From Xanthostigma xanthostigma (lineage: Eukaryota > Arthropoda > Insecta > Raphidioptera > Raphidiidae): a stretch of 64,000 nt of DNA. Shown in pieces: positions 23,401 to 34,872 of the stretch; position 1 is the first letter of the stretch; every line of letters begins with the position of its first letter. The DNA lies in assembly GCA_963575645.1 (NCBI GenBank), contig OY754464.1, forward strand, positions 63,648,948 through 63,712,947, read 5' to 3'. The position numbers and the translations under genes are program-made. Below the pieces are notes generated by a model. That model saw only the letters and a list, made by a program, of their open reading frames with translations. It did not search any database and was not told where the DNA came from.

Positions 23401-26400
23401 TAAGTTAAAAATTGAACTTCCAAAACCCCTCTAACTAACTCTAACTCTCGATGAGTAAAAAACTCGTTAACTTACATTTTTCAACGTTTCCCTTGAACTT
23501 TAACTTATCAAGGTTCTACTGTAATTATAATATGTACATGGTTGAACTAAAAAATATAGGAAAAGGTTTTTTAAACAAAATATCTATATACAAAGAGGTA
23601 AAGTTTGGATGTAGGAGGTAATCTCCGAAACTACTCATCCGATTTCAAAAATCTTCATCAATATTTAGAATGGACATTCAGACTGGACATAGGCTATATT
23701 ATATTATCGCGTTAAAATAAAAGCGCTTTTCATAGAGACCAATTTTACAACGTAAGTCGACGAAAAAACGGTGGCATTCTACAAATTCGAGCGAAGCCGG
23801 ACCTGACCGCTAGTCTGTTGTAAATTCATTTACCACTGCACGAATCCTATTTGAAATGAGCCTTTATCATATCATTTTAATTCGCAGAATCAATTCGAAA
23901 TTATAATTTAAACCTTTTGCCGGCAGGGTTTCGCAATGATAAAAAAATAGATACCTAAATGTGGGCCAAACATTTTATAGAGCTAATTGTCATAACTCTT
24001 TTTTTTTAATTGACAGTTGGCACCCTTTATATTTCGTATTGTTTTTAGAATATTAAATCGTTTCTGGATGAGGCAGGTGATGGGTTCATATTATTTTCAT
24101 TAGGCACAAATTTACGTTCAAAATACATGACTAACGAAAAAAGAAAAGCAATAATAAACGGATTTAAGCAGATACCACAGAGAATTTTATGGAAATGGGA
24201 AAATGATTTCCTTCCCGATCAACCAAATAACGTAATGATACAAAAATGGTTGCCAGCGCAAAGTAATATTTTAGGTAAGTACAGCCCTGATTTATTATTA
24301 TAATTGAAACTCGACCTGCAATAAAAAATATCAGCTTTTCAAAAAAATTAGTTTGCTTCGTATATTCATTATAGTGTAACAACGAGAGACCGAAATCGAA
24401 ATAGTAAATTCATTTCGGTTTGGCTATCGGTTTTTAAGAGGATTTAAAATTGGTTTGCGGTTACTGCTAGCTAAAATGAGTAATTACGATGTGGTTTTCA
24501 GTTCGGTCCACTGTAACAATATTACTTTTAATAAGTGTTGTTTTTGATATTAAAATTTGAATTAAAAAATTACGCGCCAAAACACAATTTCTGACAGATG
24601 ACGTCACAGAAAACTAAAAAATAAGCGATTGAAAGCAAGTTCATATAATTTTTAGAATTTGTTTTAAAAATAATAATTTACAAGTGGTGCGTAGTACCGC
24701 AATGTATATCCACAGAAACTCGGGAAAAGTTACTTTTTCATAAATAGGATTGTCAATAAAGAAACATAGTTAACATAACTTAGAGAGACAGAGTTTTTTT
24801 TTATTAGTAATTTCTATAAACCTAGTAAGAGGTACTTACCCTGACGTTTTTACATTTTTAAGTACTCGCTGCATAAAAATCTGGATTTTAAAAAAATTGT
24901 TTAATCATAAGTACATCCACTTTGGGTAGGTTTATATAGTTTGTACTGCTGTCGGCTTGCACAAAACTCTCCATTTTGATACACAGAACTATTATTATTA
25001 TGATATTTATAAGGTAGAAGTGAAATATCAGTAATTAACACTAAAATCACTGGATAAACACCAGAAAATCTAAAAAATACGCACTGAAAATGTTTACTTA
25101 GGTATGACGTCACCAGAGTTGCAACCAATGACAGAGCGTTTTCAAACACGTGGTTAAACCTCAAAAAAAATAAATTTTATTCCCGTTTTTTCATAAAATA
25201 TAAACATATATTATGAAAATCGATAAAACACGGTTTTTTGAGTTGGATTTCATTCAAACGCTGTTTTTGGTCAGAGACCAATAATACAAGCATTTTTTTA
25301 ATTAAAAAAAATGTTCACTATACAGTGATAACTGACAAGGTCAATTTAAAGAGACGAGACAAATTATTTAATTTTCTAATTTATATAACAGACGACAATT
25401 TGTAGCATATTTTAATTGCAGTCAAAAATCCTATTATAAAAAATATGTTTGGACTTTGGGTTAAAAAAAAATACATAGGTAATTCGGTTTTTGAATTAAT
25501 TTCTTTTTTACATAAAGGGAAAGATCACATACAATTAGTGTGATATCAAAATTACTTTTATTTATTTTTTTTTTACTGCATACATTTTTTACCTTTTCCG
25601 TTTTCAATATTATTTATAATTATTCACAGGGCCGGATTTAAAGGTATGGAGGCCCTGGGGCAACGAAGGAGTGGGGGCCCCTATTTATTTTCCAAACTTC
25701 TTAAGGAAGTACTATCATAACGATGAATCCAACTTTCGGACTTGAGTTTTTGAAATTTTGTAGACGAACACTTCGTGTACCTATTCCCAAAATTTAAACA
25801 ACATTGACCATTTCGATTTTAGTACTGACATTGAGAAGTTAAGTGTCTTAAACATCTTTTAAACATCACATAGAAGTTTCACTTGTACCGCGTGACTTTT
25901 CACGCACCCTCTTGTTTTATATAATTTTGCAAATTATTCGTTATTTGTTAGAAAATTTTATCAAGAAATATTGTGGAGGCCCCGGAGCTTCAGCCCCGGT
26001 TGCCCCCCCCCCTAAATCCGGCCCTGATTATTCATTAAAAATAAAAAAAAATAGTTTTTTTTTAATTCAAAAGCACAATTACGACCAGAGATATTTAATA
26101 TAAAATTTAAATATGTATTAAATATCTCTGATTACGACACACCAATAAAAATGAAAATTTTGAAATAAGAATAATATCCTGTCAAATAGAATTTTTTTAA
26201 AATATCGTTTTATAGCTGATTAACTGTTACCGATTGAGCATTCGAAGACCCCCAAGGACAACCTGATTTTGAGCCCACTCTTTAAATACAACTGAATTGT
26301 TTTACAACAATTAATAAAACGTATTGATTCTAATTTTAACACAATTTTTTAAGGCCCTAGTGACACGGGACTCGAAGCATACACTTTTTACCCCTGTGTG

Positions 26401-27417
26401 TAGTAATCCGCCACTGTTGATTAATGATTATTTATATAATTATTAATAATATTGTCAGTAATCGAGATCGCACTCGATTAATGGTGTAAGTGTAAAGCAG
26501 AAGGCTGCACTTACATTGAATCTGTATCTCTCCCGATCCGATGTTGGCCAACATCGAAAGAAAAGCAAGCAACAAGATTACAATGTATATGCCTACATTG
26601 GAAAGGAAAACAGGCTTCCCATTCTAATATCAACACCAACATTATAATCTTGGTGTTTGTTTTTCTTTCCAACATGCGATCGGGAATCCAATGTAGGTGC
26701 AGCCTTACACGATCGTACGACGGCAGTCTTAGAGGGCCTATATTGATTAATTTGTAATTACATCGTCATATTTATTATGCCGATGAATTCTGTCGGTATT
26801 TCAAATCTGTCATCACATGTCTTACAATCATATAATTTATGTATAATTATGTTTTTTACAGCACATCCAAAAATTCGATTGTTTATAACGCACGGTGGAG
26901 CACTAAGTACACAGGAAGCATTGTATCATGGCGTGCCAGTTATCATTATTCCTTTCTTTGCCGACCAGTTTATGAACGCCAATAAAATGGTCGAGCGAGG
27001 TTACGGTCTTCGGTTAAATTATGAAATGTTAACTACTGATACGTTTACGAAGACAATAAATGAAGTCATAAACAACCAAAAGTAAGTTGGACAACCCTCT
27101 TCAAGATTATCGAGACTACGCATTTTATTTTTAAATTTATTTTCAGATATAAAAGTAACATAATGAAGGGATCTATATTGTTCAAAGACCAACCACAACC
27201 TCCTTTAGAAAGAGCCATATTTTGGACTGAATATGTGCTAAGACACAAGAATGCGCATCATCTGCAAAGCCCCGCTATTCACATGACTGCGTATCAGGCA
27301 ATGTCCTTGGATGTGGTTGCATTACTCCTTTTAATTGGTATGATTGTACTGATAACGCCATTTTGGGCATATAAAATATGTTCAAAAAAAAACAAAGGAA
27401 AAATTAAAACAAGATGA
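20487..27417 (+). CDS. UDP-glycosyltransferase D (five exons, 517 residues)
   Basis: Coding exons: 20487-20721, 22350-22951, 24049-24274, 26862-27081, 27147-27417. Phases are 1,0,1,2 as in B and C, with an open joined frame. It has a signal peptide (about 1-25) and SPSHHIWNRAL with the candidate catalytic His near 39. The acidic partner region is FDLIIMDLFGPECYYP. The signature reads FITHGGALSTQEALYHG, then GVPVIIIPFFADQ. A transmembrane helix and a tail ending KIKTR (KxKxx) follow. It is clearly the most diverged member: few residues of exon 1 match B/C beyond the core motifs. Exon 1 is three codons longer and exon 4 one codon shorter. The pre-signature loop WLPAQSNIL carries the same one-residue extension as B/C. 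The spacer to UGT-C is under 400 bp. Last in the cluster, it converges on CNBP. Substrate unknown. Confidence 0.92.
20810..21177. mobile_element. hAT element in UGT-D intron 1
   Basis: Ends 'caggggcggcgttt' and 'aaaccgccacccctg' (imperfect) are flanked by the perfect 8-bp duplication aaagtgtc (20802-20809 and 21178-21185). Short reading frames inside are incidental. Confidence 0.85.
21583..21680. repeat. Probable very short hAT-like inverted-repeat element
   Basis: 'cactggcgtaaccaggaggg' faces 'ccctcctgggcc' ... 'gggtacgcccatg' within about 97 bp. The ends resemble hAT termini, but I find no convincing target duplication. Confidence 0.35.
21987..22291. repeat. Inverted-repeat Penelope-like element with intact hammerhead-like core
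   Basis: Arms of about 86 bp ('gtcgaccaatttttcgcaga' ... 'tcaatataacacaagatgac' and complement) enclose a central region. It contains CTGAAGA (22180-22186), a 5-bp stem GATCC/GGATC with a 6-nt loop, and GAAACGTC (22204-22211). This order matches the hammerhead core CUGANGA - stem II - GAAA. One extra base precedes the stem and helix III would be only two pairs. It lies in UGT-D intron 1, 60 bp before exon 2. Confidence 0.55.
23045..23521 (+). mobile_element. pogo/Tigger-type element with transposase start remnant
   Basis: Ends 'caataggacctcgataagtt' and 'taacttatcaaggttctact'+g are flanked by TA. At 23322-23393 an ATG opens 23 codons reading MKRKLNILTYSDKLRAIEAV..., then a stop. This is the beginning of the CENP-B-type N-terminal helix-turn-helix of Tigger/pogo transposases. 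The rest of the transposase is deleted. Located in UGT-D intron 2. Confidence 0.75.
25627..26026. mobile_element. hAT element in UGT-D intron 3
   Basis: Ends 'cagggccggattta' and 'taaatccggccctg' are flanked by the perfect 8-bp duplication attattca (25619-25626 and 26027-26034). No transposase is left. Confidence 0.88.
26500..26706. mobile_element. Inverted-repeat MITE in UGT-D intron 3
   Basis: 'aaggctgcacttacattgaa' on the left pairs with 'ccaatgtaggtgcagcctta' on the right, and pairing continues inward past 'ggaaagaaaaacaaacacc'. Target duplication unclear; a Harbinger-like TTA is possible at the right side. Confidence 0.5.
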
Positions 27418-27509
27418 TAATTATAAAAAATTATTAGAATCAAAGTTGGTTAAAAAAACAAAATGCGTACTTATGTAGCTTTTGATTTAATATTATTACC
27501 ATTTACAAA

Positions 27510-27515
27510 AATAAA
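27510..27515 (+). terminator. Likely UGT-D polyadenylation signal (AATAAA)
   Basis: First AATAAA after the UGT-D stop codon, 93 bp downstream. It lies 30 bp before the opposing signal used by CNBP. Confidence 0.5.
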
Positions 27516-27544
27516 ACAAGCATTACACCTCAAAAACTGTCAAA

Positions 27545-27550
27545 TTTATT
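27545..27550 (-). terminator. Likely CNBP polyadenylation signal (AATAAA on - strand)
   Basis: TTTATT on the + strand, about 280 bp past the CNBP stop. Cleavage would fall near 27525-27535, so the CNBP and UGT-D transcripts may overlap by a few bases tail to tail. Confidence 0.4.
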
Positions 27551-27831
27551 CAATTTTAATAAAAACATAACGTTAATTTCCATCAGAAATGATAGGCTTA
27601 TATATGTAACATCTTAAGACAACTATAAAATATAGCAATAATTAATATCGTCTTATCTGGAAAAAATGTACAACGTATCCCAAGCGCAACCAGCGTTACT
27701 TGGGAACAGCTGGATACGTCATTATTGCTGCACCGACTGCAGTATCGAAATAAATTGTCGTCAACGTTTCAGAGAACAGGATTCCATTTGGGCCAGAAAT
27801 CAACGAGTCGATGCAATACGAGTTATGTGAC

Positions 27832-28308
27832 CTATTTGCGGTCGTCCTGGTCACAGTCACGACTAATGTGGCCCGGCTTACTGCAGTTGTAACAAGTCTT
27901 GGTGTTTTCAGGGCAATTCCTCGAAATGTGTCCAGTCTTATTGCAGTTGTAGCACAACTGTGAAAAGCGACTGCCGCCATCACGCTCGGAATTCGGCTCG
28001 GGGCACGCACGAGCTATATGTCCCGGCTTGTTGCAATTGTAACAAGAAGGAGAGTCTGGGCTCTGTTCGCAGTCTTTGGCAATGTGTCCAGTACCGTTGC
28101 AACGGTAACACCGGTCCTGATCTTCTTTGCAGTCACGTGCAAAGTGTCCAAAACGGTTGCACTTGTAGCATTTTTCACGGCCTCGTCCCCCAAATCCACC
28201 GTCCATTCTGCCACCGTCGCGGCCTCCTCCTCCGCCACCGCCTCCTTGAGGGCATTCGCGGGCAAAATGCCCCATGCGATTACACTTGTAACATACGCTC
28301 GAACTCAT
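27832..28308 (-). CDS. CNBP: CNBP-type CCHC zinc-knuckle protein (158 residues)
   Basis: One uninterrupted coding exon. The protein is six CX2CX4HX4C knuckles (residues 6-19, 47-60, 67-80, 89-102, 119-132, 139-152). A Gly/Arg-rich linker (21-45) lies between the first and second, as in cellular nucleic acid-binding proteins. Vertebrate CNBP has seven knuckles; six is the pattern I expect in insects. The family binds single-stranded G-rich RNA/DNA and promotes translation in the cytoplasm, with some nuclear roles. Just upstream a 'tttacag' acceptor (exon resuming at 28315) and a GTAAGT donor (28771-28766) suggest a 5'-UTR intron (28316-28771), with the first exon around 28772-28950. A processed copy is unlikely, because the UTR intron appears preserved and no poly(A) tract or duplication is seen. 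Confidence 0.93.
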   Translation of the reverse strand: MSSSVCYKCNRMGHFARECPQGGGGGGGGRDGGRMDGGFGGRGREKCYKCNRFGHFARDCKEDQDRCYRCNGTGHIAKDCEQSPDSPSCYNCNKPGHIARACPEPNSERDGGSRFSQLCYNCNKTGHISRNCPENTKTCYNCSKPGHISRDCDQDDRK

Positions 28309-28771
28309 TTTTCCTCTGTAAAATGAAAAGTAATCATTTCAACCTGAACAACGCATCACTATAGATATAATATTAACAGATAATTTATAAAATTTCAAAA
28401 CGTGGTTCGTGTGAATTTATCTCAATCGAATTAAAAAAGTGAGGTTATAAATTGCTATAAAAAATGCTAAATTAATTAAATTCGTCACCAATACGCATCG
28501 CCATGTCACAAAATTCCCGATGTCTGACGTGAAACTTTGCCAAGCTTACTTTATAATACATCGAAAAATAAATGACACTTGAAGTGTTTCTTATAATGAT
28601 TATATCGATTAGGATAAACATAAAATAATGCATTCACAATAAAAATCAAAACTCCAAAACATGTTTAATTTATATGGAAAACGATGAATATACATAAGAC
28701 CACGTGTAAAATATATCTCTACGTATGCTTATTTACAACAGTAAATTACAAATAAAAAAGAAATTACTTAC

Positions 28772-28960
28772 TTGAAAAAACGATTGTAACTAATGGAACA
28801 TTAAATTGAAAACAATTATTTATTTTAATCGATTGAAAACTGTTCAAGATTTCAAGAAAACCAAACAATTTATAGACTTCTCACACGGTGGCTCCTGCCA
28901 CCATTAAGTTAAAAGAAGCAAGGACCGGTGGTGAGCAAAAGATGCATTTTGTGCGCGCCA
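28772..28960 (-). promoter_or_regulatory. Candidate CNBP 5' exon and promoter region
   Basis: Inferred from the GTAAGT donor at 28771 and a less AT-rich patch around 28880-28990. The transcription start itself cannot be read from the sequence. Confidence 0.3.
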
Positions 28961-31900
28961 ATCGGGAATACGTTCACTTACCACACAAATCTTCCGGTCA
29001 ACGTTGATCGAACTACTTCCTTTCAAAATTGAGAAGCGGGAAAATATGAATAAAATAACAAGTTGTTAACATCTAAAATGTTTATTTACATTATTTTATG
29101 ATATGCTAGTAAGTTATCTTCCCATTTAATAATTTAGTAATGTCTTAACACGTTATTAATTTGATTTATTATTCCAAAGAACAACATTGCACATTTTTTT
29201 AAAAAATCGATCGAGCCAAAAGTGTAGTTCTATTACTTTATGAATTTACTACACTAACAATATGCAACTATGTTCTCTAAATATTATAATTATACATTAA
29301 TAAAATTCAACTAAATAATACTTCTATGAAAAATTTTAAATAGTACAATCTATTACTACCTTTCTATGAAAAAGAGTTGAAACAATAATTATACATAATA
29401 GTTTTTCAATCAACAATTAGATTTCTGGAAAACATAATTATGCATTAAATTGTTCCATTTTAAAACAACACACTCAGATGTTACTTCATTTTACCAAGCC
29501 TTAAAAACTCACTCTTAATAGTTTCTTCGCACCACTTTCATCAGCCTTCAAAGTATTTTGTTCGAACATGGAACAAGATCAAGTAAAACAATGTAATCTT
29601 AAAAAAATCTATTGAGAAACGTTACAATTTATGAACACACTAACTGCTATTTATTAGGCAATTAATATGATTACATAATTAAAAAAAAAAAAACACACAA
29701 ATTTATATAAATAGGGCACATCATATTATTTAATATGTATACTCAAAAACAAATCCAAACAATAAAAATATATCTAAACTAAAATATGTGCAAAAATAAA
29801 TGCATGGTATGGAATAACGGAAATTCGTCAAATTTCTTGTTAGTTCCCTCTGAAACATTAATCTACAAAAACGTCAATAACGAAATTAACAAACAATGAA
29901 TATAGGCATGGCATATTCTCTTTTTCTTTAAACAACAAAATTATAATCTCCCTCAATATATTCACCGGTTTAAAAATTATTCAACATGTAAAAATGTATA
30001 ATAAAGTTATTAACCCTTAAAATTCTTTTAAATCTGCTCCGTAACTTCAAATAGATTGCAAAAAAAAAGTTTTGCACACCAATAGAACTAAATTGAATAT
30101 CTCAAGAGAATTCTTGCAAAAACATGTTTCTTTCATTATCCAGTATTTAATAAATGCATCTGTACAGATACTCATTTTTAAAGGTGTTCTCAAAGATAGT
30201 ACTCACAGAACATGGGTGTTTTGTGACAATACCACTCCTCTGTATTGCGTGTCGCCGATGACGTCATTATTTATTCTGGGTGTAAGAAGTAAAGACGTTA
30301 AATGCTATGTTTTTTACTGGCTGAAGGTTAAAACCAGGGCCAACAAACCAGGAAAAAAATGCTATGTTCATGAACTTTTTTGTTGATTTTTTTCAATAAA
30401 ATGCTCCTCATATGATCAGTAATATTGACAGTATATCAAAATACTGTCGAAATTACTGACCGCGTAATCATCGATACACTGATGATACTTTCGCGATCCT
30501 GAAAGTACTTGGGCGGAGCCAAAATATTGATATAATTACCGATCGTGTAAGGTGAATATTAAAATACAGCCGAAATACTGACAGTATTAAGTACTGTCAA
30601 TATTAGTGATCAGGAAAAGAGAGCTTCACACGAATTAATTCTCAAACGGGCTGTTCGGTACCTCCCTTAACTCTTCACTGCAATTACTTTCGGACACAGA
30701 TTAAGAATACAAGTACATCGTGAGCTCTATTCCCTGTACCACAAAGTATAGATATAGAGGAGTTCAAACAACAGGCTTTGATAGATCATTTTTTGGACAC
30801 TAGTAGCGCTGATGTTCAGGACGTACCATTTACTCAATGATTATTGGATTATTGGTTTAAGTAGCGCACCCTACATGTTCATCAAATCAAAGCACCTTTC
30901 TAACATTGGATTTAGACACCCTAAATCTATACTTCGTGTCAAGGAGCACTGTGTTTTTATTTTTTTTATATAATGGCATATACGCATTTGTCATCAATCA
31001 AAAATAATATACATATATGTGACGCACGATAGATCTTTGACGGCGAACTGCTTGACGACTAAATTACGACGTTGGACGAAAAGTGCTATCATCCCATAGC
31101 ATTACTTTATTACTTGTCACAGCTACGTTATGAAGTTCAGCTACATGCGTTATGTGCGCTAATAAAAAAACGTATAACGTTAAAAATACAGGTTGATGTA
31201 AAAACAGTCTTAATGAAAGAACAATTTTCGTGATTATTCTCTCAAAATAAACTCTATAGTTTTATTGAATGCTAAGTTTACTTGATTCAAGTGATAGAAC
31301 AAAAGTTTGGAAGTTTTTACGATAGCATACCAAATTTCTCACTCTCACAGACACACAACAGATTTTGATAAAAGGGACGGTTGTTCCGCATCCAGAGGCT
31401 CGGAAACTCTCTTTCGTTCTTTTAACAAACAGTGGACAGTCGGATAAACGGAACGTGGAAGGGTAAATAGCCTCGACCAAACAACAGAAGTAAAAATCTA
31501 TCCAAAACAATTTCACAATCCACATATTTGCGATGCATTAATAAAACACTTCAAACAGTGTAGCACATTGACCAAAAATAAAACTAAAAACAACAAAGTA
31601 TTGTGAAATTAATAAAAGCCTGTCAATTCTGAATATTTTACTCTGTTGTTCGAGTCATGAGGTAAAAATTATTAACTTCCTAATTACTAAAACAGTATGG
31701 ACATTTATAATAATATTGTTCTTTTCAACAGCAGATATTGAAAAATACTTTTTTTTTAACTTTTAAATATTTTTACAGCAAATTGCACGTCAATTTCATG
31801 CCATTCTCGTATTATAATTTTCCCACACAACCAATATTAAAAATTTTACTTAAAAATATGTATTATATATATTTAAATAGAACATGAAAACAACTGTTTG

Positions 31901-32198
31901 CTGCCACCATTAAATTAGAAAAACCCATATTTTTAAATGTTTTAACATTTTAAATTTTTGCTGACTAATATCAGCTAAAATATAATACATTTTAATAAAA
32001 AGTATATAAAAGCTATAGTGTTAAATGACAAAAAGTATAATATCATAAATTAATATTATCGATCAGTTTTAAACAAATTATGCATACTAAGTAGGCATGT
32101 GTAACAATATTTACTTCTTTAAATAAAAACAAATACAAACATTATAGTTCAGGATTGTTTCTCTTTTAAAATACTGTGTCTGAACTATAATACATATA
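28960..32198. other. Gene-free AT-rich interval upstream of CNBP
   Basis: Only short, unrecognisable reading frames (the longest at 30072-30386 resembles nothing I know). One inverted-repeat MITE is listed separately. Long simple A/T tracts are common. I see no exon-like segment. Confidence 0.5.
30411..30613. mobile_element. Small inverted-repeat MITE
   Basis: 'gatcagtaatattgacagta' at the left faces 'tactgtcaatattagtgatc' at the right. The inner parts also share 'atactgtc' motifs. No clear target duplication. Confidence 0.5.
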
Positions 32199-32713
32199 CA
32201 GTGTAATCTCTTTATAACGTCCTTCGTTTTAAAGAAAAACTCCCTATAACGTAGAAAATTTTACAGTTTGGTTGGTTTACCTTAAAACCCATACATTAAT
32301 ACCCTCTTTATAGCGTAACAACCATTCTCTATTACGATGAAATATGTTCATATTTAGGCGTATTTAACAGTGTAATTGTTTTTATACAACAAAATGAAGA
32401 TGAAGAGGATGATTTTTAACCATCATCAACTATTCAACAAGCACTTGATGCCGCTAAACTTATCGAAACATTCCTATTGTTTAATGAAGGTGATTCCACC
32501 ACATCCCAAGAGTCAAGACATGCATAATACTTAATAAAATACAAAACAAATATTGGCATAGCAAAAACGCCAAGCAAAGTTAACAGACTACATGGAATAA
32601 ATTAATTAGGTGAAATTTGGTTATTTTTCTTTCTTCCCTTCATATAACGAAAACTCTTTATAACGAAAAAAAATGCTCGGTCCCTTGAGATTCGTTATAA
32701 AGAGGTTACACTG
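32199..32713. mobile_element. pogo/Tigger-type non-autonomous element
   Basis: Ends 'cagtgtaatctctttataac' and 'gttataaagaggttacactg' are flanked by TA (32197-32198 and 32714-32715). An internal stretch (about 32395-32525) translates to TIQQALDAAKLIETFLLFNE, which may be the eroded C-terminal end of a Tigger transposase. Confidence 0.75.
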
Positions 32714-33501
32714 TATTTCAATTAATAAATAAGGATTAAATAGATCAATAAAATATAATCACTATCGACATTCGAAACAAATGCAGCAGTGAATATTTTT
32801 AACGCATTTTAATGTAGCAGTGAATATTTTTCTACCAAAATTTCCACATCTATAGAAACTTGTTTACAATCACAATAATGCATATTTTAATGATCTATTC
32901 ATCAAACTAATGCTCTAAAAAAACTAAACTGCAACATTAAACATTGTGTCTGACATTATCGGAAACTAAACTTAAGTTTAAATAAATTATTAAAAGATCA
33001 ATTAATACAGTTTTTTTATAAAATATAAAATACTTTTGCAATTAAATAGATTTTATATTTAGCCGCAACTGCGATTAATTTAATGAGGCAAATTCTCACA
33101 GCAAAAGCCTATAAAACATGATAGTCAGCCTTACCAATTATTAATTCGGATTTTTAATAAACCTCTTCACGACTTAACAAGGCTAAAAATTAGTTTTACT
33201 ATTACAATTGCAGTAGCATTTTTTAATTTTTGTTATATTACCTAGCATGTATTGCTTTAAATTATATTATTTGCAAAATATTCAGTACAGAACGTAAATT
33301 ATTTCACAATAATTTAATAAATTTGACAAACTTAATTATATTAACTTTATAATTAACAATTTGTAGGTGTACAAATAGATATTTGAATTTTCACAGTCAA
33401 GTCCATTGCATAAAACAAAAGATTTTAATTGTTTTAAAATACGCTGATTCAAATTGAATTGGCGACTATAAAACCAAACATTACAAAATAATTTTATAGT
33501 T

Positions 33502-33923
33502 CAATGGGCGTGTTTGGCCGAAGTAAGTACTTACTACACTTAGTACGCCAATTAGCATAAATTAAAATCTTACAAGCTAACTATAGCGCTTTTCGGCCAG
33601 GACAGGCTTACTGACTTAACGTAACATTATAACTCATTTTAGAAAATTCTATGATACGTTATTATACACACCAGTTTTTCACTGTCAACTAATTTTTACG
33701 TCTTAAATTATTAAATTGCGTGCTTGTGTATCTGAACAATGACAAGTCTGTTCCTGTCTGTTTTGTTTACATCAACAATAAGCAAAATGGCGTCTTATAT
33801 TAAGCATTTAAGCCATGCTTACTGCGTTAGCACTTATTTTGTGTCCCGGCCGAAAATTTTGTAAGTATAGTGAGTGACTTATTAGATTTAGTAATTACTT
33901 ACTTCGGCCAAACACGCCCATTG
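33502..33923. mobile_element. Inverted-repeat element with Harbinger-like ends
   Basis: 'caatgggcgtgtttggccga' ... 'agtaagtac' at the left is matched by its complement at the right end. A GGGC-GTTT start resembles some PIF/Harbinger ends. The terminal bases leave the target duplication ambiguous. Confidence 0.6.
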
Positions 33924-34756
33924 TTAAAACAAAAATTAAAGTAAATTAGTAAATTGTTGAATGCGAACCATCAAATTACCGTTTTAATAATTTGTACACG
34001 TACACGTACAGAATCAAATAAAAATTAAAGTGCAGCAGTATATTCTGTAAAAATAAAACAGTTTTGAATTCTGTGCGTCCAACATAATCAATTTCATCAC
34101 ATTCTAAAATTATAGGATTATAAGTCAGCTGAGAGTAAATGGACAGTTCGTTTTATACAAAAAAAAATATTGCCTGTGCGTTTTTTATGCTAATGGATTT
34201 TACCGACATATTTGATTATTAAAATAAAAGCAAAAAAAAATATATATATACTAGCATTGCTCGTCATAATGGACACGTTAGTTAAAGGTAATTTCAAAAA
34301 ATTCAGATTCTCAGTTCTTTTTATCACAGTAATTTTAGAAAGTAGTGAAATTAAAGTAAAAAAAAAAAATGTTAACCTTCTTAACCTAGTTAAGTATTTT
34401 AATGAATTGCGAAAATATTGAAGTCGCCATACAAGCACCTAGAAATTTAAAATATAACTAGACTCAACTTTATACCAAGTACGAGATAAAAAAAAAAAAC
34501 ACGATTTACATCTTAATGCAGCCCAATCGGTATCTACACTATCTACGTTATTGGTATATCCGAATCTTAATTTATATGTAGTTCTAAGGTAGCCTGAATA
34601 CAATGTTGCCACACTAAAGACAAAATCCCTAGACCAAGATTTTTTACACTTACGTTTTTTATAAAAATAAAAATACTGTGTTAATAATACATAAATAACA
34701 TAAAAGTCATTTCGATTAAGTAGTGCGCGAGATATTTAAAATTAATCGCCTATATT

Positions 34757-34872
34757 CAGGAACGGATACGCCGGTTCTCATTTGGAAGGGAGTCACAAAA
34801 TTGTTTGTAAGGAATAATAGAAACAAGAGCTCAAAGATAAATCACCTCCATCTCCCCCTGTATCCGCTCCTG
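34757..34872. mobile_element. Very short hAT element (116 bp)
   Basis: Ends 'caggaacggatac' and 'gtatccgctcctg' are flanked by cctatatt (34749-34756) and cctatatc (34873-34880), an 8-bp duplication with one mismatch. Confidence 0.7.

Noticed and set aside
27960..28364. Long frames on the + strand across CNBP
   Set aside because: They are shadows of the repetitive CNBP zinc-knuckle codons on the opposite strand.
30072..30386. 104-codon frame as a possible gene
   Set aside because: No family resemblance, no signal of splice sites, AT-rich surroundings; consistent with chance.
31262..31525. 87-codon - strand frame
   Set aside because: No recognisable domain, no neighbouring exons.
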